A DNA stretch of 64,000 bases from Adhaeribacter swui (GCF_014217805.1 NZ_CP055156.1:4532585-4596584), one strand, 5' to 3'. Positions 1-9,830 are shown, numbered from the stretch's first letter. A program made the numbers and translations. Notes: generated by a model not told the origin, from the letters alone.

Positions 1-3000
1 TTCCGGAAGGCAGGTGATGAAGGTTTTTTCCGAAAGGAGGTGGCTAAACAAGAAAATGCGCGTTTTCTTCACCCTCCGGTGCAGGCCAAGTTAACAGTAA
101 ATAATCCGGATGAGCCGCAGAAAAAAGAAGAAAAACTTTCCCGCTTAAAAGAAGAAATAATACCAAAAAAAACTAATTCCCCGGAAGTAGCTGCTAATTT
201 TAAGCAAAATTTAAAATTAGCAGCTATGTTATCGGCTTCGGTGCAAAGGCTGGCCCGGCAATCTGGGCGGGAGCAGGAAAGCTTGGGTAGTAAGTCCGAT
301 ATACCTTCCTTTCTTTCCCGGGTTCCGCAACAGGCACATGCTCCTGCTGCACCCTTAGGTATTACCCATTTATTTCGAACATTAGGCGGTATGCCTTTAC
401 CCGCGGAAGCGCAGGAATTTTTTCAGGATTCGTACAGAGCTGATGTCAGTACTATCCAGGTACATGCCGATGCGGAAGCCGCGGCTATTTGTCGGGAGAA
501 ACAGGCAGTCGCTTTTACCCAAGGGAATCACCTTTACTTTGTACCGGAGAAATATGCGCCCGGAACCGAGGCAGGAAGCCAATTACTCGCTCAACAAGTT
601 GCCGGATCTTTAAAACAATTGGGCATTCCAACTCCGGGTTTAATGAACCAGATTACGGCCAGTTGCCAGGTAGATAACTCCGTTACCGCACCAAATAAAA
701 CTACTCCACCCGAAGAGAAAACCTTGCCTTCCGCTTTAGATAAAAAGAAAACCGGAAATCTGGCGGCCGCTAAATCCGGGTCTAAAAAAGAAAAAAGTGC
801 TGCGTTCCGGAAAAATAAGAAAAAACCTATTTCGGATGGCCCGGCTTTTAAAGCAGTAAAGCAAAATTTTAAAAAATCGCCCGCGCAACCCGGTGAAGAT
901 CCGGCATTTTTAAAAATAGTAGGTAAAGTTAAAGCCACCGCCAAAACCCAGAAGCAACACGAGGATGCCGGAGTTAAAGCCACAGATGCCCAAAAAGCCG
1001 CACCGGCAGTAGCAAACGAGGCGGAAAGCAAAGCACAAAAAAGAAAAACTGATGGTCTGGATGAAGCTGGAAAAATAGATAAAGCTTTTAACGAGGATGC
1101 TTTTAAAACAGAATTATTTAAAAAAATAGAGGAAATTACCCCTCAAACGCTGCAAGAGGCAACCGAATTTAAAGAAAACAACCGCATCGGGGAAGTAAAA
1201 AAGGCGATGGGCAAAAAAGTAGCTCAGGAAAAACAAAGTACTACCGCTCCGGTTGCGCAGGCAAGCGCCCAACCTTTAAAAATAAACGAGGAAGATCATA
1301 AAAAAACAGCGCCTTTGCCGCCCACACCCCAAGGCGCTGTTCCGGCAATGTTGGGTGCCCGGGAAGCGGCCCCTAAACCTAAATTAGCCCCGGAAATTTC
1401 GTTACAGGAGCAAAGCAAATCCCTGGACGAAGAAATAAAAGCGCACCAGGTAACCGAAGAGCAATTAATAACCAGCAACGAACCTGATTTTACAACCGCC
1501 TTGCAGGAAAAAAGAAAAGCCCAGCAAGATGCCATCGAAAAACCGCAACAATACCGCAAGCAGGAGGCATTATTAATCAACCAGGCACAAGCATCGGTGC
1601 AGCAGGATGCTGCGCAGGCTGTAACGGGCATGCACGCCAACCGGGGTAAAAACTTTACAGCCGTAGTACAGCAACAACAAACCACCAAGCAAAAAGACCA
1701 GGACCGCCGGGCTGCAGTAACTCAGGAAATCCAGGCAAAATACATTCTTGCCGAAAACAAGGTGAAAAAAGCGTTGGAAGAAGCAGAAACAGAATCGAAC
1801 CAGCTTTTTGACGAAGGGGCGGAAGCCGCCCGGCAAGAATTTGAAAATACCGTGGCCGAAAAAATGCGGGCCTACAAAAAACGGCGTTACTCTGGTTTTT
1901 GGGGCAAGCTGCGCTGGGGCAAAGATAAACTGTTTGGCATGTCCGAAGAAGTAAATGCTTTTTACACGCAAGGCCGGCAATTATACCTGAATAAAATGGA
2001 CCAGGTAATTACCCGGGTAGCCAACACGGTTACTACCAAACTAAACCAAGCCAAGCAAGCCATCGCCGAGGGTAAAAAAGCCATTGATGATTACGTGGCG
2101 CAATTGCCCCGGGATTTAGCTGCAGTTTGCAAAGAAGCCGCCGCTACTATTCAGGATAGGTTTGATGCCCTGGAACAAAGTGTAAACGATAAGCGCGACG
2201 CGTTAATTGAAGGCTTCGCCCGGAAATACGTAAATAATGTTAAAAAACTCGACGACCGCATTACCGAAATGAAAGAAGCCAACCAAGGCCTGATTGACAA
2301 AGCCATTGGTTTCCTGAAAAAAGTATGGCAAATAATTAAAGACTTAACCAATCTGTTTACCACCATTTTTGCCAAACTTGCTTCCATCATCGACATCGTG
2401 CTGAGTAATCCGGGTAAATTTTTCGCTAACCTGGGCAAAGCCTTTAGTCTGGGATTTGATAATTTTAAAAAGAACTTTTTAGGCTACCTCGAACAAGGTT
2501 TAATGGATTGGCTTAAAACAAATCTTGGCATCAATGGCCTGGAATTACCCCAGAAATTTGAGCCATCGGCGATATTTAGTTTGGCCTTGCAGGTTATGAG
2601 CATTACCAAAGCGCACATTCGCGAAAGGGCCGTGGCTTTGCTGGGCGAAAAAAAAGTAGCGCTACTGGAAGCTGGCGGTGGATTATTAGTCCGGATTTAC
2701 AACGAAGGTTTTGGGGTACTCTGGGACATTATCTCGGAAAAACTTAGCGATTTTAAGGAAATAGTATGGGAAACGATTAAATCTTATCTGCAAACCCGGG
2801 TTATCGAGGCTGCTCTCACTTTTCTGCTGAGTATGCTTAATCCGGTCGGGGCGTTTGTAAAAGTTTGTATCGCTATTTACGATTTTTTAATGCTGTTGGT
2901 CCGGTTTAAAGACCGCATTATGGACTTGCTGGATACTATTTTAAATGCTGTTACCAACCTTGCATCGGGAGCGGTTGACGGGGCTGCCAAAGCCATTGAA

Positions 3001-4242
3001 GGAGCCTTTGCTAAATCGATTCCGGTAATTATTGGTTTTCTGGCGGCACTGTTGCGTTTAAATAATATTGCCGCCAAAATCCGGGATATTATTACGCGAG
3101 TAAAAACCCGGGTCGAAAAAGCCATCGACTGGGGACTTTTAAAAGCCGTGAGTGTAGTTAAAGGCGTGGGCGGAGCCGTGAAGTCAGGCGTGAAAAATTT
3201 AATGGGCTGGTTAAGCCGCAAAAAAACATTTGCCAGCGGCTCCGCTTCTCATACCATTTACTTTGCCGGTAACCCTGATAATCCGGAGTTAATGATTGCC
3301 ACCACCCCTAAAACTTTTGAAGAAACCGTAGCCAATCGTCGGGCCGAAATTAGTAATGATGAAGCAATGGATAAGGGGCAGAAAAGAAATTATCGTAGAA
3401 AACTAACGGAGGCCGAGAAAACTTATAAGGCCATGAACGTTTTGAAAACAAATTTGCAACAGGCAACGGATGAACAAGAGAAATCTGGGCTGCAGCGGGA
3501 TATTTTCGGGTTAGTAGATAAAATTATAGAAACGTTCGGGGAAGTGGGTGTAACGGAACACGATGTAAAACGCGAAGTACTAACGGCGCCGGTGCAGGTC
3601 GGTGATTTTGTAAAACAAGGCAGCAAAGAGTACGAAATTATAGCCCTGAACAATGCCGAACAAAGAGTAAAAGCTACCTACCTGGGTGAGAAAGGCGGCA
3701 CGGCCAACTTTTTATACCTCGATTATGGCAAAACGTACAGCAAAATTCCGCAGCCTTCACAAATGCCCCTGGACAATAACTTCCTGCAATTAAACGCGCA
3801 ATCTGCCTGGGATTCTTACGCTATAGCTAACAAAGTGCTGAATTACCGGAGAAGCGGATTTCAACTGAACAACGATGCTGCTTACCAATGGGAACATACC
3901 GTAGAGCACAGTACCTTACGGAGCGGCATTTTCTCGTCGCAGCAAGTTAACTCCGAGAAGAATTTAGCCTGGGCGCCTACTGCCATCAACCAGAACGTTG
4001 GCCGGATTTTCGGTACCTACGACCGCAGTCAACTGGATTTTCTGCCGGCTCATTTAAAATCAAAACTCAGCCGGCCCAATGCCGAAGGAGTGAACGAGCT
4101 GATCAGCATCCGGGAGTACTTGTTGCAGAGCCGCAATTTTGCGGAACACGAAGAATTTAAAAAAGCTTATTACCGCACAAAAGGTGTTTCGGTAAAACCT
4201 GGTACGCCACACGGCCGGGGCTATTATCAGGTATTGAGTTAA
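1..4242 (+). CDS. Giant eCIS-associated DUF4157-like protein, probable toxin cargo (5' end outside window)
   Basis: The reading frame is open from base 1, so the GTG at 40 is probably not the true start: a protein-like stretch precedes it, and the GTG overlaps the only purine-rich SD-like string. Numbering from the GTG, residues ~105-195 form an eCIS-core (DUF4157) domain: the GGMPLPAEAQ opening, IQVHAD and the FVPEKYAPGTEAG segment match the family. The zincin helix HELTHVVQ is replaced by LAQQVAGSLKQ, so the metalloprotease site is lost. Residues ~320-720 are Lys/Glu/Ala-rich coiled coil; ~750-1060 hold long amphipathic and hydrophobic helices. The C-terminus (~1280-1340) has WEHTVEHS followed by a Asn/His-poor helix resembling the HHIVEQ-type HNH-like toxin domain of polymorphic toxins, with changed residues. 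DUF4157 proteins are known eCIS cargo; toxicity here is inference. It opens the eCIS gene run. Confidence 0.75.
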   Translation, partial: FRKAGDEGFFRKEVAKQENARFLHPPVQAKLTVNNPDEPQKKEEKLSRLKEEIIPKKTNSPEVAANFKQNLKLAAMLSASVQRLARQSGREQESLGSKSDIPSFLSRVPQQAHAPAAPLGITHLFRTLGGMPLPAEAQEFFQDSYRADVSTIQVHADAEAAAICREKQAVAFTQGNHLYFVPEKYAPGTEAGSQLLAQQVAGSLKQLGIPTPGLMNQITASCQVDNSVTAPNKTTPPEEKTLPSALDKKKTGNLAAAKSGSKKEKSAAFRKNKKKPISDGPAFKAVKQNFKKSPAQPGEDPAFLKIVGKVKATAKTQKQHEDAGVKATDAQKAAPAVANEAESKAQKRKTDGLDEAGKIDKAFNEDAFKTELFKKIEEITPQTLQEATEFKENNRIGEVKKAMGKKVAQEKQSTTAPVAQASAQPLKINEEDHKKTAPLPPTPQGAVPAMLGAREAAPKPKLAPEISLQEQSKSLDEEIKAHQVTEEQLITSNEPDFTTALQEKRKAQQDAIEKPQQYRKQEALLINQAQASVQQDAAQAVTGMHANRGKNFTAVVQQQQTTKQKDQDRRAAVTQEIQAKYILAENKVKKALEEAETESNQLFDEGAEAARQEFENTVAEKMRAYKKRRYSGFWGKLRWGKDKLFGMSEEVNAFYTQGRQLYLNKMDQVITRVANTVTTKLNQAKQAIAEGKKAIDDYVAQLPRDLAAVCKEAAATIQDRFDALEQSVNDKRDALIEGFARKYVNNVKKLDDRITEMKEANQGLIDKAIGFLKKVWQIIKDLTNLFTTIFAKLASIIDIVLSNPGKFFANLGKAFSLGFDNFKKNFLGYLEQGLMDWLKTNLGINGLELPQKFEPSAIFSLALQVMSITKAHIRERAVALLGEKKVALLEAGGGLLVRIYNEGFGVLWDIISEKLSDFKEIVWETIKSYLQTRVIEAALTFLLSMLNPVGAFVKVCIAIYDFLMLLVRFKDRIMDLLDTILNAVTNLASGAVDGAAKAIEGAFAKSIPVIIGFLAALLRLNNIAAKIRDIITRVKTRVEKAIDWGLLKAVSVVKGVGGAVKSGVKNLMGWLSRKKTFASGSASHTIYFAGNPDNPELMIATTPKTFEETVANRRAEISNDEAMDKGQKRNYRRKLTEAEKTYKAMNVLKTNLQQATDEQEKSGLQRDIFGLVDKIIETFGEVGVTEHDVKREVLTAPVQVGDFVKQGSKEYEIIALNNAEQRVKATYLGEKGGTANFLYLDYGKTYSKIPQPSQMPLDNNFLQLNAQSAWDSYAIANKVLNYRRSGFQLNNDAAYQWEHTVEHSTLRSGIFSSQQVNSEKNLAWAPTAINQNVGRIFGTYDRSQLDFLPAHLKSKLSRPNAEGVNELISIREYLLQSRNFAEHEEFKKAYYRTKGVSVKPGTPHGRGYYQVLS

Positions 4243-4377
4243 ATAAATTTTTAAAAATTTAAATTTTTAGATAGCTCGATTTTGAACCTACCCGCTAATA
4301 TTAAATATTAAAAAAATTTAAATACTGCCTTGATTAGAAAGAGAAAAATAGAGGAATAAGAACAAACATGGATCGTT
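4243..4377. other. AT-rich spacer between the two DUF4157 genes
   Basis: This short gap starts with a near-palindromic AATTTTTAAAAATT block right after the upstream stop codon. A purine-rich GAGGAATAAG lies about 20 bases before the ATG at 4378. No terminator-like GC hairpin was seen, so read-through is plausible. Confidence 0.4.
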
Positions 4378-5613
4378 ATGAAACTAACTTATGCCCGCCG
4401 CTACCGTCGGCCGGTTTCCCGAGCCTGGGATTCGGCCAAAAAAGATCATCAACCAGAGCCTGCTTTTTTTGCGGGTCCTTCTCCGGTAAGTTTTTTTAAG
4501 CCCAATTCATCCATCCAACGTAAGTGCGCCACTTGCGAAGCCGAGGATAAAAAAGTAAGCCGCCAAACCGACTTAAAAGAAGAGAAAAAGCTGCAGAAAA
4601 TGCCCCAGCAGAAAGAAGAAGAAAAGAAATTACAGAAGATGTCCGCAGATCCGGAGGAAAAGAATTTACAAAAACAGGAAAAAAAAGAAGAAAAGCATTT
4701 GGCTACAAAAAGCGATATTCCGGAAGAGAAAAAGATAGATAAAAAAGAAAATAAAAGTAGCCCGGGTGTTCTGGCTCGCACCCATGATTTTGTAAATTCT
4801 TTAACCGGCAAGGGCAACGCTTTGTCTCCGGTAACCTTAAAATTTTTTGCCCACCGCATGGGCTTCGATTTTAGCCCCGTAAGAGTACATACTAATCTCG
4901 AAGCGGAGCAATCGGCGCGCGAGCTGAACGCCAAAGCCTATGCCGTGGATCACCACCTGGTATTTAATCAAGGGCAGTACAATCCTGATTCCGTAGCCGG
5001 AAAAAAACTGCTGGCCCACGAACTAACCCACGTAGTGCAACACAATAAAAATGTAAAACCCATTAGCCAGCCAGATGAAAAAGTTTTAAACCGTGCGGTT
5101 AAAAGCCAAACCGTTACCATTAGCGGCCAAGCCTATCATAACCAAAATAAAGTAGCCTATGGTTGCGAAGGAGTAGCGGTGGAAGGAAAAACCGAAGCCA
5201 ACTATACCGATTCGTATACCTCAACCGGCACAACCACGCCATCCACCAAATGCGAAGATTGCCCCGATGATTGTGTGGCGGCTAAGGGTACGGTTATTTC
5301 GGAGTTTAAAGCTAATCCGGTGGTTACTTTACCCGACGTACCCGAGAATTTAAGCGAATGTGAATCTAAAGCCGTTACCCGTTTTATAAATACTACCCTC
5401 AAAAACCACGAAATGCAGCATGTGGCCGCCTTTAAAACTTACAATGGAAAAATCAATACCCCGTATAAATACCTGGGTTGCGCCAGCGGTTTAGATGCCC
5501 ACATTCAAACCATTCACGAAAATTTAAATACCAAAAGAAGAGAAGCTGCCAATGCCAAAAGCGATAAACTCGATCCCTTTAATCCTACTATACCATGCAA
5601 TTGCGACGCATAA
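4378..5613 (+). CDS. eCIS-core DUF4157 protein with a second C-terminal HExxH zincin motif
   Basis: A 411-residue protein. Residues ~60-130 are a highly charged KEEKKLQK-type repeat linker. Residues ~145-225 form a canonical DUF4157 domain with VRVHTN, the NQGQYNPDSVAG segment and the zinc motif H214-E215-L-T-H218. A separate C-terminal part is cysteine-rich (CEDCPDDC near 300) and carries a second metalloprotease-type motif, H344-E345-M-Q-H348, followed by A-A-F. DUF4157 proteins are established cargo or adaptor proteins of contractile injection systems. The second HExxH suggests a peptidase effector loaded into the particle, which is inference. It lies between the giant DUF4157 gene and the AAA+ ATPase on the same strand. 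The ATG at 4378 fits the MKLTYARRYRRP start; an ATG at 4368 is in another frame. Confidence 0.82.
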   Translation: MKLTYARRYRRPVSRAWDSAKKDHQPEPAFFAGPSPVSFFKPNSSIQRKCATCEAEDKKVSRQTDLKEEKKLQKMPQQKEEEKKLQKMSADPEEKNLQKQEKKEEKHLATKSDIPEEKKIDKKENKSSPGVLARTHDFVNSLTGKGNALSPVTLKFFAHRMGFDFSPVRVHTNLEAEQSARELNAKAYAVDHHLVFNQGQYNPDSVAGKKLLAHELTHVVQHNKNVKPISQPDEKVLNRAVKSQTVTISGQAYHNQNKVAYGCEGVAVEGKTEANYTDSYTSTGTTTPSTKCEDCPDDCVAAKGTVISEFKANPVVTLPDVPENLSECESKAVTRFINTTLKNHEMQHVAAFKTYNGKINTPYKYLGCASGLDAHIQTIHENLNTKRREAANAKSDKLDPFNPTIPCNCDA

Positions 5614-5763
5614 TTTTTATTTGTTGGTAAGTAGCTCCCAGCGAAACATTCAGCAAAATTTTTAAAAATTTATCTTTTACAACCTTAATCCTTAACTTAA
5701 ATTACCAAAAGTAAAGTATTTAATAATTTGGTATTTTAATTCACTACTAAATTACTTGTCGCT

Positions 5764-7119
5764 ATGTCGACTGCTCTTCCGGAAGAAATTGTTGCCCCGC
5801 CCGTTTTGGAAAATATGCTCTCCGATTTGCGGCAGATTATTATACAGCGGCTGGAATCTTATTTTCAGCAGGATGCGGCTGCTTTTGATAATTGGTTATC
5901 CCGGACTTTTGCGGACCAGTTCGTGAAGCTGCCCTTTGCCCGGCAATTGCCGCAGCTAAAAACCCCGGCAGAATACATGGTGCTGCTGCTGGCCCTGGTG
6001 CCGCACCTGCAACCAAACTTTTTTGAATCTATTATGGTGGAGCATTTACCCGGCGGCGGCGATTTTCCGGAGTTTGGCGGGGTAAAAGGAACAAACCACC
6101 GGGGTATTTTGCCCACCGGCGAAACCGCGCAGTTTATTATTGGTGGCACCGATTTAACGCAACGATTAGCCGTACAAGCTTTATTTGAGGAAGAACATTT
6201 TTTTTACCAGAACGATATTATTTGGCTTGAAACCGTGCGGGAAGGCGAGCCTACCATGAGCGGCCGGATTATTTTGGCTCCCGAGTGGGTAAATACCTTG
6301 TTAAAAGGTACCGATGTAAAACCGAAATTTAGCCCCGATTTTCCGGCAAAGTTGGTGCAAACTAAAATGGACTGGAACGACCTGGTTTTGCACCCGTTTA
6401 CCGCCGAACAAATAGAAGATATTAAACGCTGGTTCCGCTACCACACCGTACTGGAAGCCGATGTAAATTTATCCCGGAAAATCAGACAAGGCTACCGGGT
6501 TTTATTTCACGGGCCACCAGGCACCGGCAAAACCCTCACGGCCGGCCTCATGGGAAAAGAATTTAACAAAGATGTTTACCGCGTCGATTTGTCGCAGATT
6601 GTCTCGAAATACATTGGGGAAACCGAAAAGAACCTGAGCAAAATTTTTGACCGGGCCGAACACAAAGATTGGATTTTGTTTTTCGACGAAGCCGATGCCT
6701 TGTTCGGCAAACGCACGAACGTGCAAAGTTCCCACGATAAATACGCTAACCAGGAAGTGTCGTTTTTGCTGCAAAGGGTCGAAGATTTTGGGGGCTTGTT
6801 AATTTTGGCTTCTAATTACAAAGCCAACATGGACGAAGCTTTTCTGCGCCGGTTCCATTCTATTGTGCATTTCCCGATGCCGAACGCTCAGGAACGATTA
6901 AGGCTCTGGCAACAATCTTTACCACACTCTATAACCACGCACAACCAGCTTAACCTTTCGCAACTTGCCGACGCACACGAACTTAGCGGCGCTTCCATCC
7001 TCAACATCGTGCAATTTGCCGCGCTCAAAGCCCTAAGCCGCCCCGACCAGACTTTGTACCAGGACGATTTACTGCTGGGCATCCGCCGCGAACTCCGGAA
7101 AGAAGATAAGTCCGCCTAA
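5764..7119 (+). CDS. AAA+ ATPase of the contractile injection system (Afp15-like)
   Basis: A 451-residue AAA+ ATPase with a family-specific N-terminal domain (~1-185) and a C-terminal ATPase core. Walker A is GPPGTGKT at 250-257, Walker B is ILFFDEAD with D308-E309. Sensor 1 is the ASN in LILASNYK, and the arginine pair in FLRRFHS is the probable finger. In Afp and PVC clusters an ATPase of this type is required for particle assembly, perhaps by handling cargo or sheath subunits. Here it lies upstream of the sheath, next to the two DUF4157 genes, rather than at the distal end as in Afp. That position favours a link to cargo loading, which is inference. A 650-base gap separates it from the sheath gene. 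Confidence 0.9.
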   Translation: MSTALPEEIVAPPVLENMLSDLRQIIIQRLESYFQQDAAAFDNWLSRTFADQFVKLPFARQLPQLKTPAEYMVLLLALVPHLQPNFFESIMVEHLPGGGDFPEFGGVKGTNHRGILPTGETAQFIIGGTDLTQRLAVQALFEEEHFFYQNDIIWLETVREGEPTMSGRIILAPEWVNTLLKGTDVKPKFSPDFPAKLVQTKMDWNDLVLHPFTAEQIEDIKRWFRYHTVLEADVNLSRKIRQGYRVLFHGPPGTGKTLTAGLMGKEFNKDVYRVDLSQIVSKYIGETEKNLSKIFDRAEHKDWILFFDEADALFGKRTNVQSSHDKYANQEVSFLLQRVEDFGGLLILASNYKANMDEAFLRRFHSIVHFPMPNAQERLRLWQQSLPHSITTHNQLNLSQLADAHELSGASILNIVQFAALKALSRPDQTLYQDDLLLGIRRELRKEDKSA

Positions 7120-7774
7120 AATCGCGGATTAAAGCAGATGTGTTAGATTGTGCCGATTATTTGCAAGTCTATCCAGCAAGGAAGTAAATTGATTCAAAAT
7201 GGGAGCCTGAGCTTGCTATTATTAAGATGATAATTTAAATTTTTATTGAAATTCTTTCTAATCTAAATATAAAGCCCACCAATACGCCTTCTTTCCATTC
7301 TTATTTTAAAAAAATCAATAACTCTGACCTTCTCCAATAAACGCTTCACATCCCTCCAATAATCAGCGAAATCCGTTTCATCCGTTTGAATCCGCAATTA
7401 GTTTATCCTTAAAAATACTGAAAAATCAGTATTTCTTTCTGCCGGTGTTGCTAGTACCTTAGTATCTATAAAACGCCGGGTAAAATTTAAAAAAAGCAGT
7501 TTTATTTCGCTCCGGATTTTTGCTTCTTTTTGTTTGTCCGCGCCTGGTTTTGGTTCGATCTAAATTTTTAAAAATTAAAAATAATTCTGATCCATGCTGT
7601 TCCGGTTACCCACTTTTGTTTGCTCCAACAGTTCCTGACGCTTTTTTGAACAGGTAAACTACCTGCCGTTTATTCTTTGATTTTAGCAGTTCTGCAACTG
7701 TTACGACTATCCTTTTGCCCCAATTGAAGCACCATGCATCCAAATTCAAATGTACACATATTAAAACCTGAAAA
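7120..7774. other. 655-base gap between ATPase and sheath, with an inverted low-complexity repeat pair
   Basis: No convincing gene. Bases ~7118-7161 (GCGGATTAAAGCAGATG...) and ~7357-7400, reverse-complemented (GCGGATTCAAACGGATG...), align over about 43 bases with clear but imperfect identity, so they form a diverged inverted repeat pair. An AATTTTTAAAAATT block lies near 7565. The sheath gene probably has its own promoter in the second half, because the repeat could act as a terminator or attenuator. No promoter consensus was located with confidence. Confidence 0.4.
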
Positions 7775-9370
7775 ATGGCAACTTTAACTTATAAAACCCC
7801 CGGGGTATACATTGAAGAAATAACCACTTTACCGCCCTCGGTGGCCGAGGTAGAAACGGCCATCCCGGCCTTTATCGGCTTTACGGAAACCGGGGTGCGC
7901 AACGATGCCCGGCGAATTGCTTCGCTGGTGGAATACCAGCAATATTTTGGGTACGCTGAGATTGAAAGAAGTATTACGGTTACCGTAGAAAAAAATGCCA
8001 GTAATGCTGCCGAAACCCGGGTACTCAACGTTACCATTGATCCGGCTACTAAATCTAAAAATGTACTTTACTACGCCTTGCAGATGTATTTTGCCAATGG
8101 GGGCGGACCTTGCTACATTGTGTCTACGGGCAATTTTGCCGACAGTGCCGGCAATCCGCGCGAAGCTTACGGCAATGCTTTACTGGCCAGTTCTAAAGAA
8201 GACGAGCCCACCTTGCTGGTTTTTCCGGATGCGCCTTTTATTTTAAACGCCGCCGATTATTACGGTTTAATGAACGATGCCTTAGCCGAATGTTCCCGCC
8301 TCGGCGACCGGTTTGCCATTGTGGATGTATTGAACGTGAACGATGATTCTTTAGCTTCGGTAGCGGCTTTCCGGCAAAACATTACTGCTAATCTATCCGA
8401 AACCAAATACGGGGCGGCCTATTATCCTTACTTAAATACCAGCCTCGATTACCGCTACGAACCCGCCAATGTGCGCGTGTTGCTGGCCGGGGATGATACC
8501 TCTGCACGTGCCCTGGAAGATAGCCGGCAAACGGCCTTAGTAGCCCGGCGTGATGCGGATGCGGCCCGGGCCGAAGTAGACCGGTTAAAGCAAGCCGCCG
8601 ATGCCGGCGATGCGGATGCCAAAAAAGGAATTGGCGATGCCGAAAAAAGAGCGAGAGATTTAGAGTCAGCGGCCAAAGCGGCTCAAACTGTGGCCGATGC
8701 CGCCGGTAAAGCTGTAACGGAACAAACGTTTGAGGCTCAAAATAACGCAGTACAAAACCAAATTAAAAAAATGATTGGGGGTTTAGGCGTGCAATTAACC
8801 CCTTGCGCTGCCGTGGCGGGCGTGTACGCAGCCGTAGATAGCACCCGCGGCGTTTGGAAAGCACCCGCCAATATAAGCTTGAACTACGTTACTTCTACCG
8901 CCGCCCGGATTACCGATGATGACCAACGGGATTTAAACGTGGATGTGGTAGCCGGTAAATCAGTCAACGCCATTCGCTCTTTTGTGGGGATGGGTACCAA
9001 AATCTGGGGCGCACGCACCCTGGCCGGCAACGACAACGAGTGGCGTTACGTGAACGTGCGCCGGTTCTTTAATATGGTAGAAGAATCCATAAAAAAATCG
9101 ACGTACTGGGCTGTGTTTGAACCCAACGATAAAAACACCTGGGTACGCGTACGCGCCATGATCGAGAATTACCTGTACCAAAAATGGGAACAAAGCGCCT
9201 TGGCCGGAGCGAAAGCCGATGATTCGTTTTACGTGCGGGTAGGCTTAGGCGAAACCATGTCGCCGGTTGATATTCTGGAAGGCCGGATGATTATTGAAAT
9301 TGGATTAGCGGCGGTGCGGCCGGCCGAGTTTATTATTATCCGGTTTTCGCATTTTCTCCAGAAATCGTAG
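7775..9370 (+). CDS. eCIS contractile tail sheath protein with coiled-coil insertion
   Basis: A 531-residue phage-type tail sheath protein. The N-terminus TYKTPGVYIEEI and the following PAFIGFTETG are sheath hallmarks. The C-terminal domain (ESIKKSTYWAVFEPND..., then WEQSALAGAKADDSFYVRVG and a final EFIIIRFSH) is the conserved handshake and lock region. It should polymerise around the tube and contract to drive it out. Residues ~240-335 are an Ala/Asp/Arg-rich heptad stretch (DADAARAEVDRLKQAAD) absent from the minimal sheath fold; it may protrude from the particle surface. Afp has three sheath paralogues; only this one is present here. The tube gene follows 28 bases downstream, so sheath and tube are likely co-transcribed. 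Confidence 0.95.
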   Translation: MATLTYKTPGVYIEEITTLPPSVAEVETAIPAFIGFTETGVRNDARRIASLVEYQQYFGYAEIERSITVTVEKNASNAAETRVLNVTIDPATKSKNVLYYALQMYFANGGGPCYIVSTGNFADSAGNPREAYGNALLASSKEDEPTLLVFPDAPFILNAADYYGLMNDALAECSRLGDRFAIVDVLNVNDDSLASVAAFRQNITANLSETKYGAAYYPYLNTSLDYRYEPANVRVLLAGDDTSARALEDSRQTALVARRDADAARAEVDRLKQAADAGDADAKKGIGDAEKRARDLESAAKAAQTVADAAGKAVTEQTFEAQNNAVQNQIKKMIGGLGVQLTPCAAVAGVYAAVDSTRGVWKAPANISLNYVTSTAARITDDDQRDLNVDVVAGKSVNAIRSFVGMGTKIWGARTLAGNDNEWRYVNVRRFFNMVEESIKKSTYWAVFEPNDKNTWVRVRAMIENYLYQKWEQSALAGAKADDSFYVRVGLGETMSPVDILEGRMIIEIGLAAVRPAEFIIIRFSHFLQKS

Positions 9371-9398
9371 TTAATAACCTTTAATCACTAAAAGTATT

Positions 9399-9830
9399 AT
9401 GGCAGATTATCCATTACCCGTCTTTCACTTTCGAGTAGAATGGGGGGGCACCAAAATCGGATTTTCGGAAGTTTCCGGACTTACCCAGGAAGTGCAGCTC
9501 ATTGAATACCGCGAGGGCAGCAGCCCTGATTACTCCACCATTAAAATGCCGGGCTTGCACAAGTACAACAATATTACCCTGAAGCGCGGCATTGCCAAAG
9601 GCGACAACGAATTTTTTACCTGGCTAAATACCGTGCAGCTAAATACCGTAGAACGCCGGAACTTAACCATAAACCTGTTAAACGAAAACCACGAGCCGGT
9701 TATGAGCTGGAAAGCCCGCAATTGCTGGCCTGTAAAAGTAGAAGGTCCGGGTTTAAAAGCCAACGGTAACGAAGTCGCCATCGAGTCCATTGAAATAGCT
9801 CACGAAGGTCTAACGCTCGAAAATAGCTAG
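9399..9830 (+). CDS. eCIS inner tube protein (Afp1-like, phage tail tube family)
   Basis: A 143-residue protein of the phage tail tube family (T4 gp19 and Afp1/Afp5 type). The start LPVFHFRVEW, the FSEVSGLTQEVQLIEYREG strand pair, the ITLKRGIAKG loop and the closing ESIEIAHEGL are all typical. It should stack as hexameric rings inside the sheath and form the channel that holds cargo. It lies directly after the sheath gene and before a second tube paralogue. The two share the KRG and E-V-x-GL landmarks but little else, so one probably builds most of the tube and the other the base of it. That division is inferred from Afp and PVC structures. Confidence 0.95.
   Translation: MADYPLPVFHFRVEWGGTKIGFSEVSGLTQEVQLIEYREGSSPDYSTIKMPGLHKYNNITLKRGIAKGDNEFFTWLNTVQLNTVERRNLTINLLNENHEPVMSWKARNCWPVKVEGPGLKANGNEVAIESIEIAHEGLTLENS

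Noticed and set aside
40-42. GTG as start of the giant DUF4157 protein
   Set aside because: The frame is open and protein-like upstream to base 1, and the SD-like AAAGGAGG overlaps the GTG, so it cannot serve as its ribosome site.
4449-4934. 161-residue - strand Ser/Phe-rich frame
   Set aside because: It is an antisense shadow of the Lys/Glu-rich linker of the DUF4157 gene.
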